Virus record (IMG/VR): IMGVR_UViG_3300046697_000103
Span: 1 to 34,873 of that record
Length of the DNA: 34,873 nucleotides
Direction: 5' to 3' (one strand)
Source: a virus
The notes beneath the pieces were generated by a model. It saw only the letters and a list, made by a program, of their open reading frames with translations, was not told the origin of the DNA and did not search any database. This document shows, one piece after another, positions 1 to 6,613 of this stretch. The first letter of the stretch is position 1, and each line of letters starts with the position of its first letter. Made by a program: the position numbers and the translations under genes.

Positions 1-333
1 CTCGGCCTGACCCGCAACCAGGTGGACAACTTCCAGAAGCTCCGCTACTGGGGGCTCGTCGAGAAGGTCCACCGCGAGGACGGGACGCGGGTCGCGGGCG
101 TCTGGCGGGTGACGCGCGAGGGCTACGGGTTCCTCGCTGGCGGCCGTGTTTACCGGGCCGTCTGGACCTACCGCGGCGAGTTCGAGTGCGCGGACGATGA
201 GGACGGTAATCGAGTGTGGACCGTCGCGGCGCGGGACGTCTCTCCGTTCTACGAGCAGCGGCCGGAGTACGCCAAGCGGGCCCGACCCGAGTTCGCGGCG
301 GCGGTGCAGGGGACGTTAGCGGGGGTGGCGTGA
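1..333 (+). CDS. Winged-helix-like small protein, 5' end cut by window
   Basis: The reading frame is open from base 1, so the true start lies upstream. Visible product is about 110 residues. The N-terminal part (LTRNQVDNFQKLRYWGLVEK followed by an Arg/Gly turn and a WRVTREGYGFLAGG segment) has the helix-helix-wing pattern of winged-helix proteins common in phages. The C-terminal half has a DVSPFYEQRPEYAKRARPEF segment that resembles the HKPFYVQRAEYAERARL segment near the C-terminus of the gene at 532, so the two share a short module. A DNA-binding role is inferred. It overlaps the next gene by one base (TGATG). Confidence 0.7.
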   Translation, partial: LGLTRNQVDNFQKLRYWGLVEKVHREDGTRVAGVWRVTREGYGFLAGGRVYRAVWTYRGEFECADDEDGNRVWTVAARDVSPFYEQRPEYAKRARPEFAAAVQGTLAGVA

Positions 334-539
334 TGGCCGACGACCTGGCAGCGGAGCGCGCCGCTGTTGCCGAGCTCGAACAGCTCGTCCGCCGCCGGCG
401 CGAGCTGACCGCCGAGTGGATCGAGTTGGAGGGCATCGTCCGGTCTGGGTCATGCCCGCATTGTGGGCGGCGCCTGTCGGACGACGCGAGGGAACTAGCG
501 GCGATGGTCGCCCGGGGAACGGGCGCGGCGCATGGCTGA
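333..539 (+). CDS. Small protein with one CPHCG zinc-knuckle half
   Basis: 68 residues, unrecognised. The start is ATG at 333, sharing its A with the upstream TGA. An in-frame ATG at 216 lies deep inside the preceding gene and is rejected. The first 40 residues are charged and helical (AAERAAVAELEQLVRRRREL), probably a coiled coil. A single CxxC follows (SCPHCGRRLS), so any zinc site would need a partner protein or dimer. It overlaps the next gene by 8 bases, consistent with translational coupling. Confidence 0.6.
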   Translation: MADDLAAERAAVAELEQLVRRRRELTAEWIELEGIVRSGSCPHCGRRLSDDARELAAMVARGTGAAHG

Positions 540-1350
540 CCTGGCCGTCCTGCCCGCGGTCGCGCCCGTCGAGTACGGCGAGACCGGGCTGACCTTCCCG
601 CGCGAGCTGGGATTCGACGAGTGGCAGGCGCTCGGGGCGACGCTGAGGCGCATGGCCGAGTCCGTCATGTTCTGGCTCGGGGACTGGTGGTTGTGGGGCG
701 AGCGCCGCTACGGCGAGTCCGCCGCGCAGGCCGCGCCCACCGGGTACGCCGTCGGGACGCTGCAGGAGGCGGCGCGGGTCGCCGACCGGATCGAATCGCC
801 TAGACGCCTAGGCAGTCTGTCGTGGTCGCACCACCAGGCGGTCGCCGCGCTCGACGTGCCCGAGCAGGACGCGCTCTTGCACCGCGCCGCCGCCGAGCAC
901 CTGTCCGTCCGGGACCTGCGGCACGAGGTGCAGCGGGCCAAGGTGGAGCACGCCGGCCTGGACGCCGGGCACTCGATGCAGGCGATGGCCGCGGAGGAGC
1001 TGCGGGCGCTGGCGGCGACGCTCGCGACGGCGCTGGAACGGCGCGCCGCGGCGTGGGTACGGTGGATCGCGGCGGGGATGCCTGCCGACGAGCTGGCGAG
1101 GATGAGCGGCGTCGAGGTGGCGGACGTGCTACGGGCGCTGGGGGAGAGGGAGCATCAGCACAAACCGTTCTACGTCCAGCGGGCCGAATACGCCGAGCGG
1201 GCCCGACTAGTGGAATGGCTGAGAGACGAAGCCGCTGTGACCTATGGACGCCCTGATGATCCAGTTGTCATCCGACGCAACGAGATTCGAACGCTTGTCG
1301 ATCTCTTGGAGGACACTGCCCGTCTAGGCAATCGAGACAGGAGACCATGA
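532..1350 (+). CDS. LmbU-family/ParB-like DNA-binding protein
   Basis: 272 residues. The N-terminal two thirds matches the LmbU pattern found in actinobacteria and their phages: LTFPRELGFDEWQALG, a Trp-rich FWLGDWWLWGERRYGE, TLQEAARVADRI, then SLSWSHHQAVAAL and SVRDLRHEV. LmbU proteins are DNA-binding transcriptional regulators (family knowledge). Residues about 165-205 add an HTH-like segment (AAAWVRWIAAGMPADELARM) closely resembling the separate small protein at 2044. The C-terminus resembles the FYEQRPEYAKRARPEF segment of the gene at position 1. The coding sequence contains a copy of the genome's CCTAGACGCCTAGG palindrome (799-812), a possible autoregulatory site. It overlaps the methyltransferase start. 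Confidence 0.7.
   Translation: MADLAVLPAVAPVEYGETGLTFPRELGFDEWQALGATLRRMAESVMFWLGDWWLWGERRYGESAAQAAPTGYAVGTLQEAARVADRIESPRRLGSLSWSHHQAVAALDVPEQDALLHRAAAEHLSVRDLRHEVQRAKVEHAGLDAGHSMQAMAAEELRALAATLATALERRAAAWVRWIAAGMPADELARMSGVEVADVLRALGEREHQHKPFYVQRAEYAERARLVEWLRDEAAVTYGRPDDPVVIRRNEIRTLVDLLEDTARLGNRDRRP
799..812. promoter_or_regulatory. CCTAGACGCCTAGG palindrome inside the LmbU-like gene
   Basis: The 17 bases GCCTAGACGCCTAGGCA at 798-814 are identical to 31171-31187, upstream of the tail chaperone gene. Here the element lies in coding sequence (SPRRLGS) with no start codon or ribosome site following it. It may be an operator within the regulator's own gene, or a coding coincidence. Confidence 0.45.
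1322..1346 (+). promoter_or_regulatory. Start-associated half-palindrome plus ribosome site
   Basis: Only the right arm (GTCTAGGCAATCGAGA) of the recurring palindrome is present, followed by CAGGAGACC and the methyltransferase ATG at 1347/1350. From the right arm onward it aligns base for base with the elements at 5702 and 31172, including arm-to-start spacing of about 18 bases. Confidence 0.5.
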
Positions 1351-2051
1351 TGTCTGATCCCTACTACCAGGACGAATGGGTGACGCTTTATCACGGCGAC
1401 TGTCTGGAGGTCGCTGGCATCCTCCCGAAGGTCGCGGCTGTCATTTCAGATCCTCCCTTCTTTATGCCTACCCAGCAATACGCGGGCCGTTCGGGGTGGC
1501 AGCGGACCTGGGGCGACGCATCCGTGCTTGGTTGGTGGTGGAAGACCGTGGTCGACGCGATCGCTCCGAAGCTGGATGACTCGGGGCACTTCCTGGTGTT
1601 CTGTGATGACGAGGCGTACGCGGTGTTCTACCCGGTCCTCTACAGCCGATTCACGAATCTCAACTGCGTCGTGTGGGACAAACAGAAGCCGGGGATGGGC
1701 GCGACGTGGCGGCATTCGCACGAGCTGATTATCGACGCCCGCTGGTCTAGTTCCTACTGGTCCGCCACCGGCGCTCCTGTGGACGTGCTGCGCCATCCCT
1801 CGACCCCTTCCAGCGACCGCGTGCACCCCGTGGAGAAGCCCGTGTCCCTACTGAGTGAGCTAGTCGCGTTCGTAGTGCCACCGGGCGGCATCGTGCTCGA
1901 CCCTTTCGCTGGTGGAGCATCCACGCTGGTCGCAGCGAAGCAGTTAGGGAGGAAAGCGATCGGCATCGAGATCGAGGAGTCCTACTGCGAGGCCGCGGCC
2001 AAGCGTCTCGCTCAAGGCGTCCTATTTGGGGAGGCGGTGGCGAATGGCTGA
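1350..2051 (+). CDS. DNA N4/N6 methyltransferase, beta-class order
   Basis: 233 residues from ATG 1350 (ATG 1347 is also possible; they are adjacent). Catalytic motif IV, DPPF, is at residues 34-37, following YHGDCLE. The AdoMet-binding motif I, VLDPFAGGAST, is near residue 183, after a motif-X-like HPVEKP stretch. The order IV, target recognition, X, I is the beta class of amino-methyltransferases, which methylate adenine N6 or cytosine N4. No restriction endonuclease is adjacent, so it is an orphan phage methylase, probably protecting phage DNA or acting in regulation. The target is unknown. A start-associated element precedes it. Confidence 0.85.
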   Translation: MSDPYYQDEWVTLYHGDCLEVAGILPKVAAVISDPPFFMPTQQYAGRSGWQRTWGDASVLGWWWKTVVDAIAPKLDDSGHFLVFCDDEAYAVFYPVLYSRFTNLNCVVWDKQKPGMGATWRHSHELIIDARWSSSYWSATGAPVDVLRHPSTPSSDRVHPVEKPVSLLSELVAFVVPPGGIVLDPFAGGASTLVAAKQLGRKAIGIEIEESYCEAAAKRLAQGVLFGEAVANG

Positions 2052-2310
2052 CCTACTGGCCGAGGCTAGGGCCGCGCTGGAAAAGGTGCAGTGGCGGATC
2101 GACGACGACGACGCGCAGGCCGCGGTCGCGCGCGATGACCGTGCCGCGGTCTGGGCGCGCTACATCGCCAAGGGCGTCCCCAAGGCACGCCTGGCGGAGA
2201 TGTCCGGGGTGAGCAGGGCGGCCATCACCGACGCGCTGAGAAGGAGGGAGGGGGGAAGGGTCCGGGGCGGGCGCAGATCGCCCTGGTGGCGCTCTGTTAG
2301 GAGCGTGTGA
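2044..2310 (+). CDS. Small HTH protein
   Basis: 88 residues from ATG 2044, with GGGAGG at 2028-2033 as ribosome site. The sequence AVWARYIAKGVPKARLAEMS followed by GVSRAAITDAL is a helix-turn-helix of the sigma-region-4/resolvase type. It resembles the C-terminal HTH of the gene at 532 (WVRWIAAGMPADELARMSGV), suggesting duplication of one module. The N-terminal 35 residues are acidic and helical, and the tail is Arg/Gly/Trp rich. Role inferred as DNA binding. Confidence 0.65.
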   Translation: MADLLAEARAALEKVQWRIDDDDAQAAVARDDRAAVWARYIAKGVPKARLAEMSGVSRAAITDALRRREGGRVRGGRRSPWWRSVRSV

Positions 2311-2579
2311 TGGCTGACCTGACCGACGCCGAGAACTCTATCCTTCTAGGCTTTCCCGAAGTACCTCGGCATTTGCGAGCCGATGGCTATGCGGCTACCC
2401 CAGAGGAACGAGCCGACCGCTATCGGGTTGCTCTCATTACGTTCGGAGATCACCTCTCGACGTGCAGCATCAAGACTCAGCGAGTCAGTCTCTTCACGTA
2501 CTACTTCGGACGTGTGCCGGAACGCTCATGTACCTGCGGCTTCGACATCGTTAGGAACGAGGCTTACCGTGGCCGATGA
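2310..2579 (+). CDS. Hypothetical protein
   Basis: 89 residues, unrecognised. The start is ATG 2310, overlapping the upstream TGA, with TAGGAG seven bases before it. It contains three Cys, including a late CTCGFD pair. Codon use is less GC-biased than in the structural genes, as in most of the left arm, hinting at accessory origin. Confidence 0.55.
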   Translation: MADLTDAENSILLGFPEVPRHLRADGYAATPEERADRYRVALITFGDHLSTCSIKTQRVSLFTYYFGRVPERSCTCGFDIVRNEAYRGR

Positions 2580-2970
2580 ACAAAAGTCAACCATGATGAC
2601 CGATGCCGACCTCGACTACGCCGAGGCGTATGTGGAAACCCTTGGCGCACTCACAGAACTAGCGACGCGCTCGACTGATGAGTTGACGCCAATCGAGAGC
2701 ACTCCCGTGGCGGTTCCGATGACGATGGTCACCACTTCCACGTTGCGCGCCCTGCTGGCCGCGGTCCGGCGGGGACGCAGGATCGAGGCGGCGGCGCGAC
2801 GCGTTGACGCGTGGATGGCGCAGGACAGATACACGCAGCTTGAAAAGGTCGATGGCGGGTTTGACCTGCGCGCCGCGCTCGCCGAGGAGCCCGACGAGTT
2901 TCGGGCCGCTCTGATGGAGGTGACTCTCCAGGGCCGGGATATCCGCGTCCACTGGTGGCACCATGCCTGA
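2569..2970 (+). CDS. Hypothetical protein
   Basis: 133 residues from GTG 2569, chosen because GGAACGAGG ends six bases upstream; ATG 2593 or 2596 are alternatives. An ATG at 2383 would overlap the whole preceding gene and is rejected. The middle (residues about 45-85) is helical and basic, with LRALLAAVRRGRRIEAAARR. No family recognised. It ends overlapping the next start. Confidence 0.55.
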   Translation: MADEQKSTMMTDADLDYAEAYVETLGALTELATRSTDELTPIESTPVAVPMTMVTTSTLRALLAAVRRGRRIEAAARRVDAWMAQDRYTQLEKVDGGFDLRAALAEEPDEFRAALMEVTLQGRDIRVHWWHHA

Positions 2971-3298
2971 GCTGCCCGGCTGGTTCGGAACGAACGTTGA
3001 CAGCTCGACGACGAGGCTGACCATCGAGGGCCTGAACGAGTGTCTCAAACGCTGCTACGACGACACCGCGCGCCACGCCGACGACGCTGACCGGGGCCGC
3101 CGGGCTCGAGGTTTCAGAGAGGCGATCCCCGAACGGCTGGAAGGGGACGTCCTCTTGCTCGAAGTGGCGAATCAGATCTGGCAGGGTGCCGTGTTCTCCT
3201 CCAGCTTTGTCGAATGGCTCTGGCGGTATGTCGAGGAGGCTGACCACCCAATGACCGCGACTGAGTTCATTGAGCAAGCATGGGGGCCTAATGCCTGA
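2963..3298 (+). CDS. Hypothetical protein
   Basis: 111 residues, start ATG 2963, overlapping the preceding stop by 8 bases. Mostly helical and acidic with aromatic patches (EVANQIWQGAVFSSSFVEWL). No conserved motif recognised. Position in the run of small genes upstream of terminase suggests an accessory role. Confidence 0.55.
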   Translation: MPELPGWFGTNVDSSTTRLTIEGLNECLKRCYDDTARHADDADRGRRARGFREAIPERLEGDVLLLEVANQIWQGAVFSSSFVEWLWRYVEEADHPMTATEFIEQAWGPNA

Positions 3299-4028
3299 CC
3301 CCGCCCCCTGCGAGCGCTGCGGCCAGGTCCACCTGACCCGCTACGGCAAGCCGGCCTGCCCGGGGCACATCACAGGTGGTTCGCGGCGGTCCACACGACC
3401 CGCGGGCTCACCCTGCTCACACGAGCTGGGCTGGGGGACCGACCATCAGGGCATCGGCCAATGCGTCGCCCATGGCGGGAACACCGAGAGTGCCGAGAAG
3501 CACGCCGAGGCCGTGCTAGAGGAGCGCCGCATCGAGGAGATCGCGAAGCTGGCAAAGACCTTCTCGTCGCCGGTCGGGGACATGAGCCCCGAGGACTCAC
3601 TGATCTGGCAGCACCGCGAGCTGCGTCGACAGGTCGCCTGGGTGACCAGCTACGTCGCTGACCTGGAAGCCGACGAGCTCTTCTACGGCAAGGCGCGCGA
3701 GGAGGCCGGCCATGAAGAGGGCCACGGGACGGGCCAGCGTGAGGGCGATACCACGCGGAGTCATGCCACCGTCGTCCGGGAGATGCGCGTCCACGCCGCG
3801 CTCGTCGTGCTCGGACGCTGGCAGCACGAGCTGCACATGCTGTCGGTGGACATCCTGCGGCTCGGGCTCGCCGAACGCCTGGTCCGGCTCGATGAGCAGC
3901 AAGGTCTGCTCATCATCGAGGTCATCCGGGCGATTCTCGCCGACCCGGACCTGGGCGTGACCGCCACTGCGGAGATGCAGGCCGCCGTCGCCCAGCGGCA
4001 CCTCGAGCTCGTCCGGCCGGTCGCCTGA
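3291..4028 (+). CDS. Zinc-finger HGG-motif protein, probable small-terminase-like
   Basis: 245 residues from ATG 3291. The N-terminus has CERCGQ and ACPGH, then a second cluster ending QCVAHGGN. This Cys/HGG arrangement, followed by a long helical region (HRELRRQVAWVTSYVADLEA, then ERLVRLDEQQGLLIIEVI), is a common family in actinobacteriophages next to the large terminase and is often annotated as small terminase subunit. A DNA-recognition role in packaging is inferred from family and position. About 2.6 kb of small genes separate it from the large subunit, which is unusual. Confidence 0.6.
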   Translation: MPDPAPCERCGQVHLTRYGKPACPGHITGGSRRSTRPAGSPCSHELGWGTDHQGIGQCVAHGGNTESAEKHAEAVLEERRIEEIAKLAKTFSSPVGDMSPEDSLIWQHRELRRQVAWVTSYVADLEADELFYGKAREEAGHEEGHGTGQREGDTTRSHATVVREMRVHAALVVLGRWQHELHMLSVDILRLGLAERLVRLDEQQGLLIIEVIRAILADPDLGVTATAEMQAAVAQRHLELVRPVA

Positions 4029-4029
4029 C

Positions 4030-4269
4030 ATGGACGACGACCTGCTCGCCATCCCGGACCGGCCCCCGTCGCTCTCCCTGCGCGTCCCAGGGCGCGTCCA
4101 CGTCGGGCTCGAGCACGCGACGACGGTCTGGCACGACATGGACGCCGAGGGGGCTGGCATGGGCGAGGTCTGGTTCTGGGAGTGCTCCTGTGGCGCCGGG
4201 GGTGAGGTCGGCGGACCTCGGCGGGGTGCGACGCGCGCCGCGGCGAGGCACCGGATTGGCGCGGCGTAG
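4030..4269 (+). CDS. Hypothetical small protein
   Basis: 79 residues from ATG 4030, one base after the preceding stop. Pro-rich N-terminus, then WFWECSCGAGGEVGGP with a CxC pair and a basic tail. The pattern CSCGAGGE resembles small phage proteins with a partial zinc knuckle; function unknown. Confidence 0.5.
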   Translation: MDDDLLAIPDRPPSLSLRVPGRVHVGLEHATTVWHDMDAEGAGMGEVWFWECSCGAGGEVGGPRRGATRAAARHRIGAA

Positions 4270-4282
4270 GTACGCCCCAGTT

Positions 4283-4319
4283 GTATACGCGGCCGTATAC
4301 GACGTGGTAACGTATACGT
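4283..4319 (+). promoter_or_regulatory. Triple GTATAC operator and leaderless promoter
   Basis: Three copies of GTATACG start at 4283, 4295 and 4312. The last forms the perfect 10-base palindrome ACGTATACGT (4310-4319) directly against the GTG start at 4320. A TANNNT box, TAACGT (4308-4313), ends six bases before GTG, so transcription would begin at the start codon. Repressor binding here would cover the promoter; the RHH protein just downstream is the obvious candidate. Confidence 0.6.
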
Positions 4320-4517
4320 GTGGCGAAGGTCGTTCTTCCTGTGCGAGTCGCGGATGATCTCCTCTCATGGATCGACGCGGAGGCCAAGCGGCGCGAGGTG
4401 TCTCGATCTGATTTCGTGAGGCGTTGCCTCGAACGGGTCCGCGCTGGCACGACTACGCCGAGCGCTGCCCCGCCCGGTCGCCATGAGGTGACTCCGATCC
4501 CGAAGGGCGGACGATGA
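4320..4517 (+). CDS. Ribbon-helix-helix (CopG/Arc-type) repressor
   Basis: 65 residues from GTG 4320, with no ribosome site; probably translated from a leaderless transcript. The sequence AKVVLPVRVADDLLSWIDAE, then AKRREVSRSDFVRRCLERV, is a typical beta-strand, helix A, helix B ribbon-helix-helix fold, which binds palindromic DNA as a dimer. The C-terminal 20 residues are Pro/Thr rich and disordered. Three GTATAC repeats overlap its promoter, so autorepression is likely. It overlaps the next start. Confidence 0.75.
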   Translation: MAKVVLPVRVADDLLSWIDAEAKRREVSRSDFVRRCLERVRAGTTTPSAAPPGRHEVTPIPKGGR

Positions 4518-4981
4518 TGGACACGCCTTGTGAGTTCGCTGGGTGCCCCGCCTGCTCGAAGTGGAGCGTGACGCTACGGAGCGGCGCGAGGGTCGAGGTC
4601 TGCGAGGCGCATCACAGCGCGATCATGTTCACCATCGGGTCGCAGGTCCAGACGGCGATCGAAGTCGAGACCGAGTGGGAGGGCGACGAGGACAATCTCC
4701 CGACCCGTATCCGCCCGTCGGTGCCGATCGCTCGTCCCGCCGACGTGTACTTTGTCCGCCGCGGTGACGGACTCGTGAAGATCGGGCAGTCCACCAATGT
4801 CGCTGGGCGTGTGCGGGACTTGAGCACGGCGGCTGGACCGATGGAACTCCTGTGTACTGAGCCGGGCGGTCTCGCAAGGGAACGAGAACTTCACGAGATA
4901 TTCGCGGAGGATCGGGTGCATGGCGAGTGGTTCAAAGAATCGGACCAGCTCACCGCCTATTTGTCGAAGGATGGCGAGTAA
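4517..4981 (+). CDS. T5orf172/MUG113 (GIY-YIG superfamily) nuclease-like protein
   Basis: 154 residues from ATG 4517 (ATG 4514 adjacent). The N-terminal 40 residues carry CEFAGCPAC and VCEAHH, a probable zinc site. The C-terminal domain (VYFVRRGDGLVKIGQSTNVA, then GRVRDLSTAAGPMELL and ELHEIFAEDRVHGEWFKES) matches the T5orf172 version of the GIY-YIG fold, where VYFVR and VKIGQS replace the GIY and YIG strands and R, H, E residues form the active site. Such proteins are free-standing phage nucleases; the target is unknown. Confidence 0.75.
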   Translation: MDTPCEFAGCPACSKWSVTLRSGARVEVCEAHHSAIMFTIGSQVQTAIEVETEWEGDEDNLPTRIRPSVPIARPADVYFVRRGDGLVKIGQSTNVAGRVRDLSTAAGPMELLCTEPGGLARERELHEIFAEDRVHGEWFKESDQLTAYLSKDGE

Positions 4982-5018
4982 TGACCAAGAAGGACGCCTA
5001 CCTCAGAGGGAGGAAGCC

Positions 5019-5300
5019 GTGAGCATCTGGTGTTCCACTCGTGTTGTGCGATGCCTCGACTACGGCCATTCGGGGGTCTGCATGTGGGAGAACAAGATCA
5101 GCGAGTCATCGTCTGCTGTGGACTTCGTCTACGGGGGCAGTCCGCGACTCGCCGACCTCTTCCGGGCAGCAACGTCTGGCGACAATTACGTCGCCGACTA
5201 CGTGTACGACCCGAGGGCGAAGGGCAACGCGCTGATGTCCTACCTGCGCATGAGCGTGAGCACAAGCGAAACGGCACCCGCCCGCCACAAGAAGCCCTAG
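5019..5300 (+). CDS. Hypothetical protein
   Basis: 93 residues from GTG 5019, with AGAGGGAGG ending 6-7 bases upstream. An in-frame ATG at 4920 lies inside the nuclease gene and is rejected. Between the two genes a 13-codon ORF (4981-5022) starts on the nuclease stop codon and ends overlapping this GTG. N-terminal Cys residues (WCSTRVVRCLDYGHSGVC) suggest metal binding; otherwise unrecognised. The TAG stop lies within the palindrome at 5296. Confidence 0.55.
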   Translation: MSIWCSTRVVRCLDYGHSGVCMWENKISESSSAVDFVYGGSPRLADLFRAATSGDNYVADYVYDPRAKGNALMSYLRMSVSTSETAPARHKKP

Positions 5301-5309
5301 ATGTCTAGG
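5296..5309. promoter_or_regulatory. CCTAGATGTCTAGG start-associated palindrome
   Basis: The 14-base element is followed by CGATCGAGA and matches the element at 5702 over about 24 bases with one difference. It supplies the stop codon of the preceding gene. Unlike the other copies, no start codon follows at 17-21 bases; the only usable ATG (5301) lies inside the palindrome. Confidence 0.6.
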
Positions 5310-5714
5310 CGATCGAGAGACGTAAGTATCTGCGGAGCGACGAGTGGCGACAGCATCTGCCAGCGATCGCAGCATGGGGATGACACGAAGCATGAGGACA
5401 CCGGGACCTACTGGGGACCTGGCGGGATTTTCGATAGACCAGCGCAGGTCTTCTACTGCACCGGCTGTGGAGAGACATTCGATGGCGGCTCCATCGCCGA
5501 TGAGCCGTGTAGCGCTTGCTCATGCATCGCCAAAGACAACGGAGGCAACCCATCTAGCCGATTGAGAAATGGCCCGAATGGACTCGAAGAGATGCCGGTC
5601 GGGCCACCCCACTGGGTCGTGTTCCGCGAATCCGAGGAGCTGGACGAAGAAGGCGTGGCGGAACTGCTCAGACGCGTCGGGTACGCGTACCCGCGCAAAA
5701 CCCTAGATGTCTAG
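5301..5714 (+). CDS. Zinc-ribbon-like hypothetical protein
   Basis: 137 residues from ATG 5301, directly after the preceding stop and inside the palindrome; the true start is uncertain because no other in-frame start occurs near the N-terminus. Residues about 51-75 hold FYCTGCGETF and EPCSACSC, two CxxC pairs spaced as in a zinc ribbon. The rest has HWVVFRESEELDEEGVAELL. The gene is bracketed by two nearly identical 24-base palindrome elements, suggesting a module acquired or duplicated with its signal. The stop codon is within the second palindrome. Confidence 0.5.
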   Translation: MSRRSRDVSICGATSGDSICQRSQHGDDTKHEDTGTYWGPGGIFDRPAQVFYCTGCGETFDGGSIADEPCSACSCIAKDNGGNPSSRLRNGPNGLEEMPVGPPHWVVFRESEELDEEGVAELLRRVGYAYPRKTLDV

Positions 5715-5736
5715 GCAATCGAGATAGGAGGAAGCG
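5702..5736 (+). promoter_or_regulatory. Start-associated palindrome with GATAGGAGG ribosome site
   Basis: CCTAGATGTCTAGG at 5702-5715 is followed by CAATCGAGATAGGAGGAAGC and ATG 5737. The GAGATAGGAG core resembles the GGGATAGGAG core of Cluster K mycobacteriophage start-associated sequences (from memory). The best-formed copy in the window. Confidence 0.65.
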
Positions 5737-5940
5737 ATGAGCCGACCGAAAACTGATCTTTTTGACTGGGTATTTGAGCCCGAGGCTGATGAGACCGAGC
5801 CGCGTTGTGAGTCCGTGTTTCGTAATCGCTGGCGGTGTGTCGCACCGCTCGGCCATGTGTTGATGCACTGGTGTCCAGACGGGCCCGGGATTCCGTGGAC
5901 CTGGTATAACTCGGCCCCGATTATCTACAGGAGACCATGA
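5737..5940 (+). CDS. Small GH-H zinc-motif protein
   Basis: 67 residues from ATG 5737, with a strong AGGAGG site. CESVFRNRWRCVAPLGHVLM continuing to H and C is a Cys-Cys-GH-H mini-domain also seen in the genes at 5940 and 8398. Such peptides are frequent in actinobacterial phages; zinc binding is likely, function unknown. Confidence 0.6.
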   Translation: MSRPKTDLFDWVFEPEADETEPRCESVFRNRWRCVAPLGHVLMHWCPDGPGIPWTWYNSAPIIYRRP

Positions 5941-6335
5941 TGGCTGATCGCATATTCCGAGCCGACGACGGGACCGAGCTGCACGAGGAGGACATCCGGC
6001 TGCTCACTTGCAAGGCCTGGACGCGGCACGAGCTGGACAATGACGTTCCCGTGGCCGAGGAGCGCATCCGCTCTGCGCTCGACGGTCCGCAGACGTGCGG
6101 GGCGACGCGGGTGATCCGCGCCGTCGCTGACGACCACGCCGAGTTCGTGTTCGAGGATGTCTGCATCCTGCCGCGAGGGCACCACCCGTACACGCTGCAT
6201 CCGGCGGAGGACGGGACGCGCGTCGTGGCGTGTAACTATCCCGTCGGTGATGGCCGTGCGTGCTGCAAGTACGCGGACGACCCGATCCACTCCCCCGGCC
6301 ACATGACAGACCAGTCCACCTGGTCCGAGGCGTAG
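5940..6335 (+). CDS. Protein with two GH-type zinc motifs
   Basis: 131 residues from ATG 5940 (ATG 5937 adjacent); CTACAGGAGACC immediately upstream repeats the start context of the methyltransferase. It contains CGATRVIR, then VCILPRGHHPYTLH, and later CNYPVGDGRACCKYADDPIH with SPGH, so the C-C-GH-H motif appears twice. Zinc binding is inferred; role unknown. Confidence 0.6.
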   Translation: MADRIFRADDGTELHEEDIRLLTCKAWTRHELDNDVPVAEERIRSALDGPQTCGATRVIRAVADDHAEFVFEDVCILPRGHHPYTLHPAEDGTRVVACNYPVGDGRACCKYADDPIHSPGHMTDQSTWSEA

Positions 6336-6604
6336 TGGGCTACGCCGACGAGCTGTTCGACCACACGGCGCAAGCTCAGATGCGCGCGGAGCTACGCGAG
6401 CGTGAGAGCCGTCTGGTCTGCGCTGTCCTCAACCGTGAGCGGTTCGTCGATTTCCCGTCGCCCCTTGGCGGCACCGAGCGGTACGTTCTGCCGAGGACGT
6501 GGTTCGGGGGCCGCTGGGCGCTGTGGCGTGCCGGTTACCGATGGGGGAAAGCGACACGGCGCGCACCCTCGCTGATCTCCCGGCTCCGACCGCCGAGCGC
6601 GTAG
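6335..6604 (+). CDS. Hypothetical basic protein
   Basis: 89 residues from GTG 6335, overlapping the upstream TAG by one base. N-terminal half is a charged helix (AQAQMRAELRERESRLVCAV); C-terminal half is Arg/Trp rich (RTWFGGRWALWRAGYRWGKA). No family recognised. Its stop codon TAG is also the first part of the terminase promoter box TAGCCT. Confidence 0.5.
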   Translation: MGYADELFDHTAQAQMRAELRERESRLVCAVLNRERFVDFPSPLGGTERYVLPRTWFGGRWALWRAGYRWGKATRRAPSLISRLRPPSA

Positions 6605-6613
6605 CCTCTCAGC
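6602..6613 (+). promoter_or_regulatory. Leaderless -10 box for terminase
   Basis: TAGCCT (6602-6607) ends exactly six bases before GTG 6614, and no ribosome site is present. A TSS at the start codon is predicted. The same GCGTAGCCT string occurs at 22160-22167. Confidence 0.5.
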
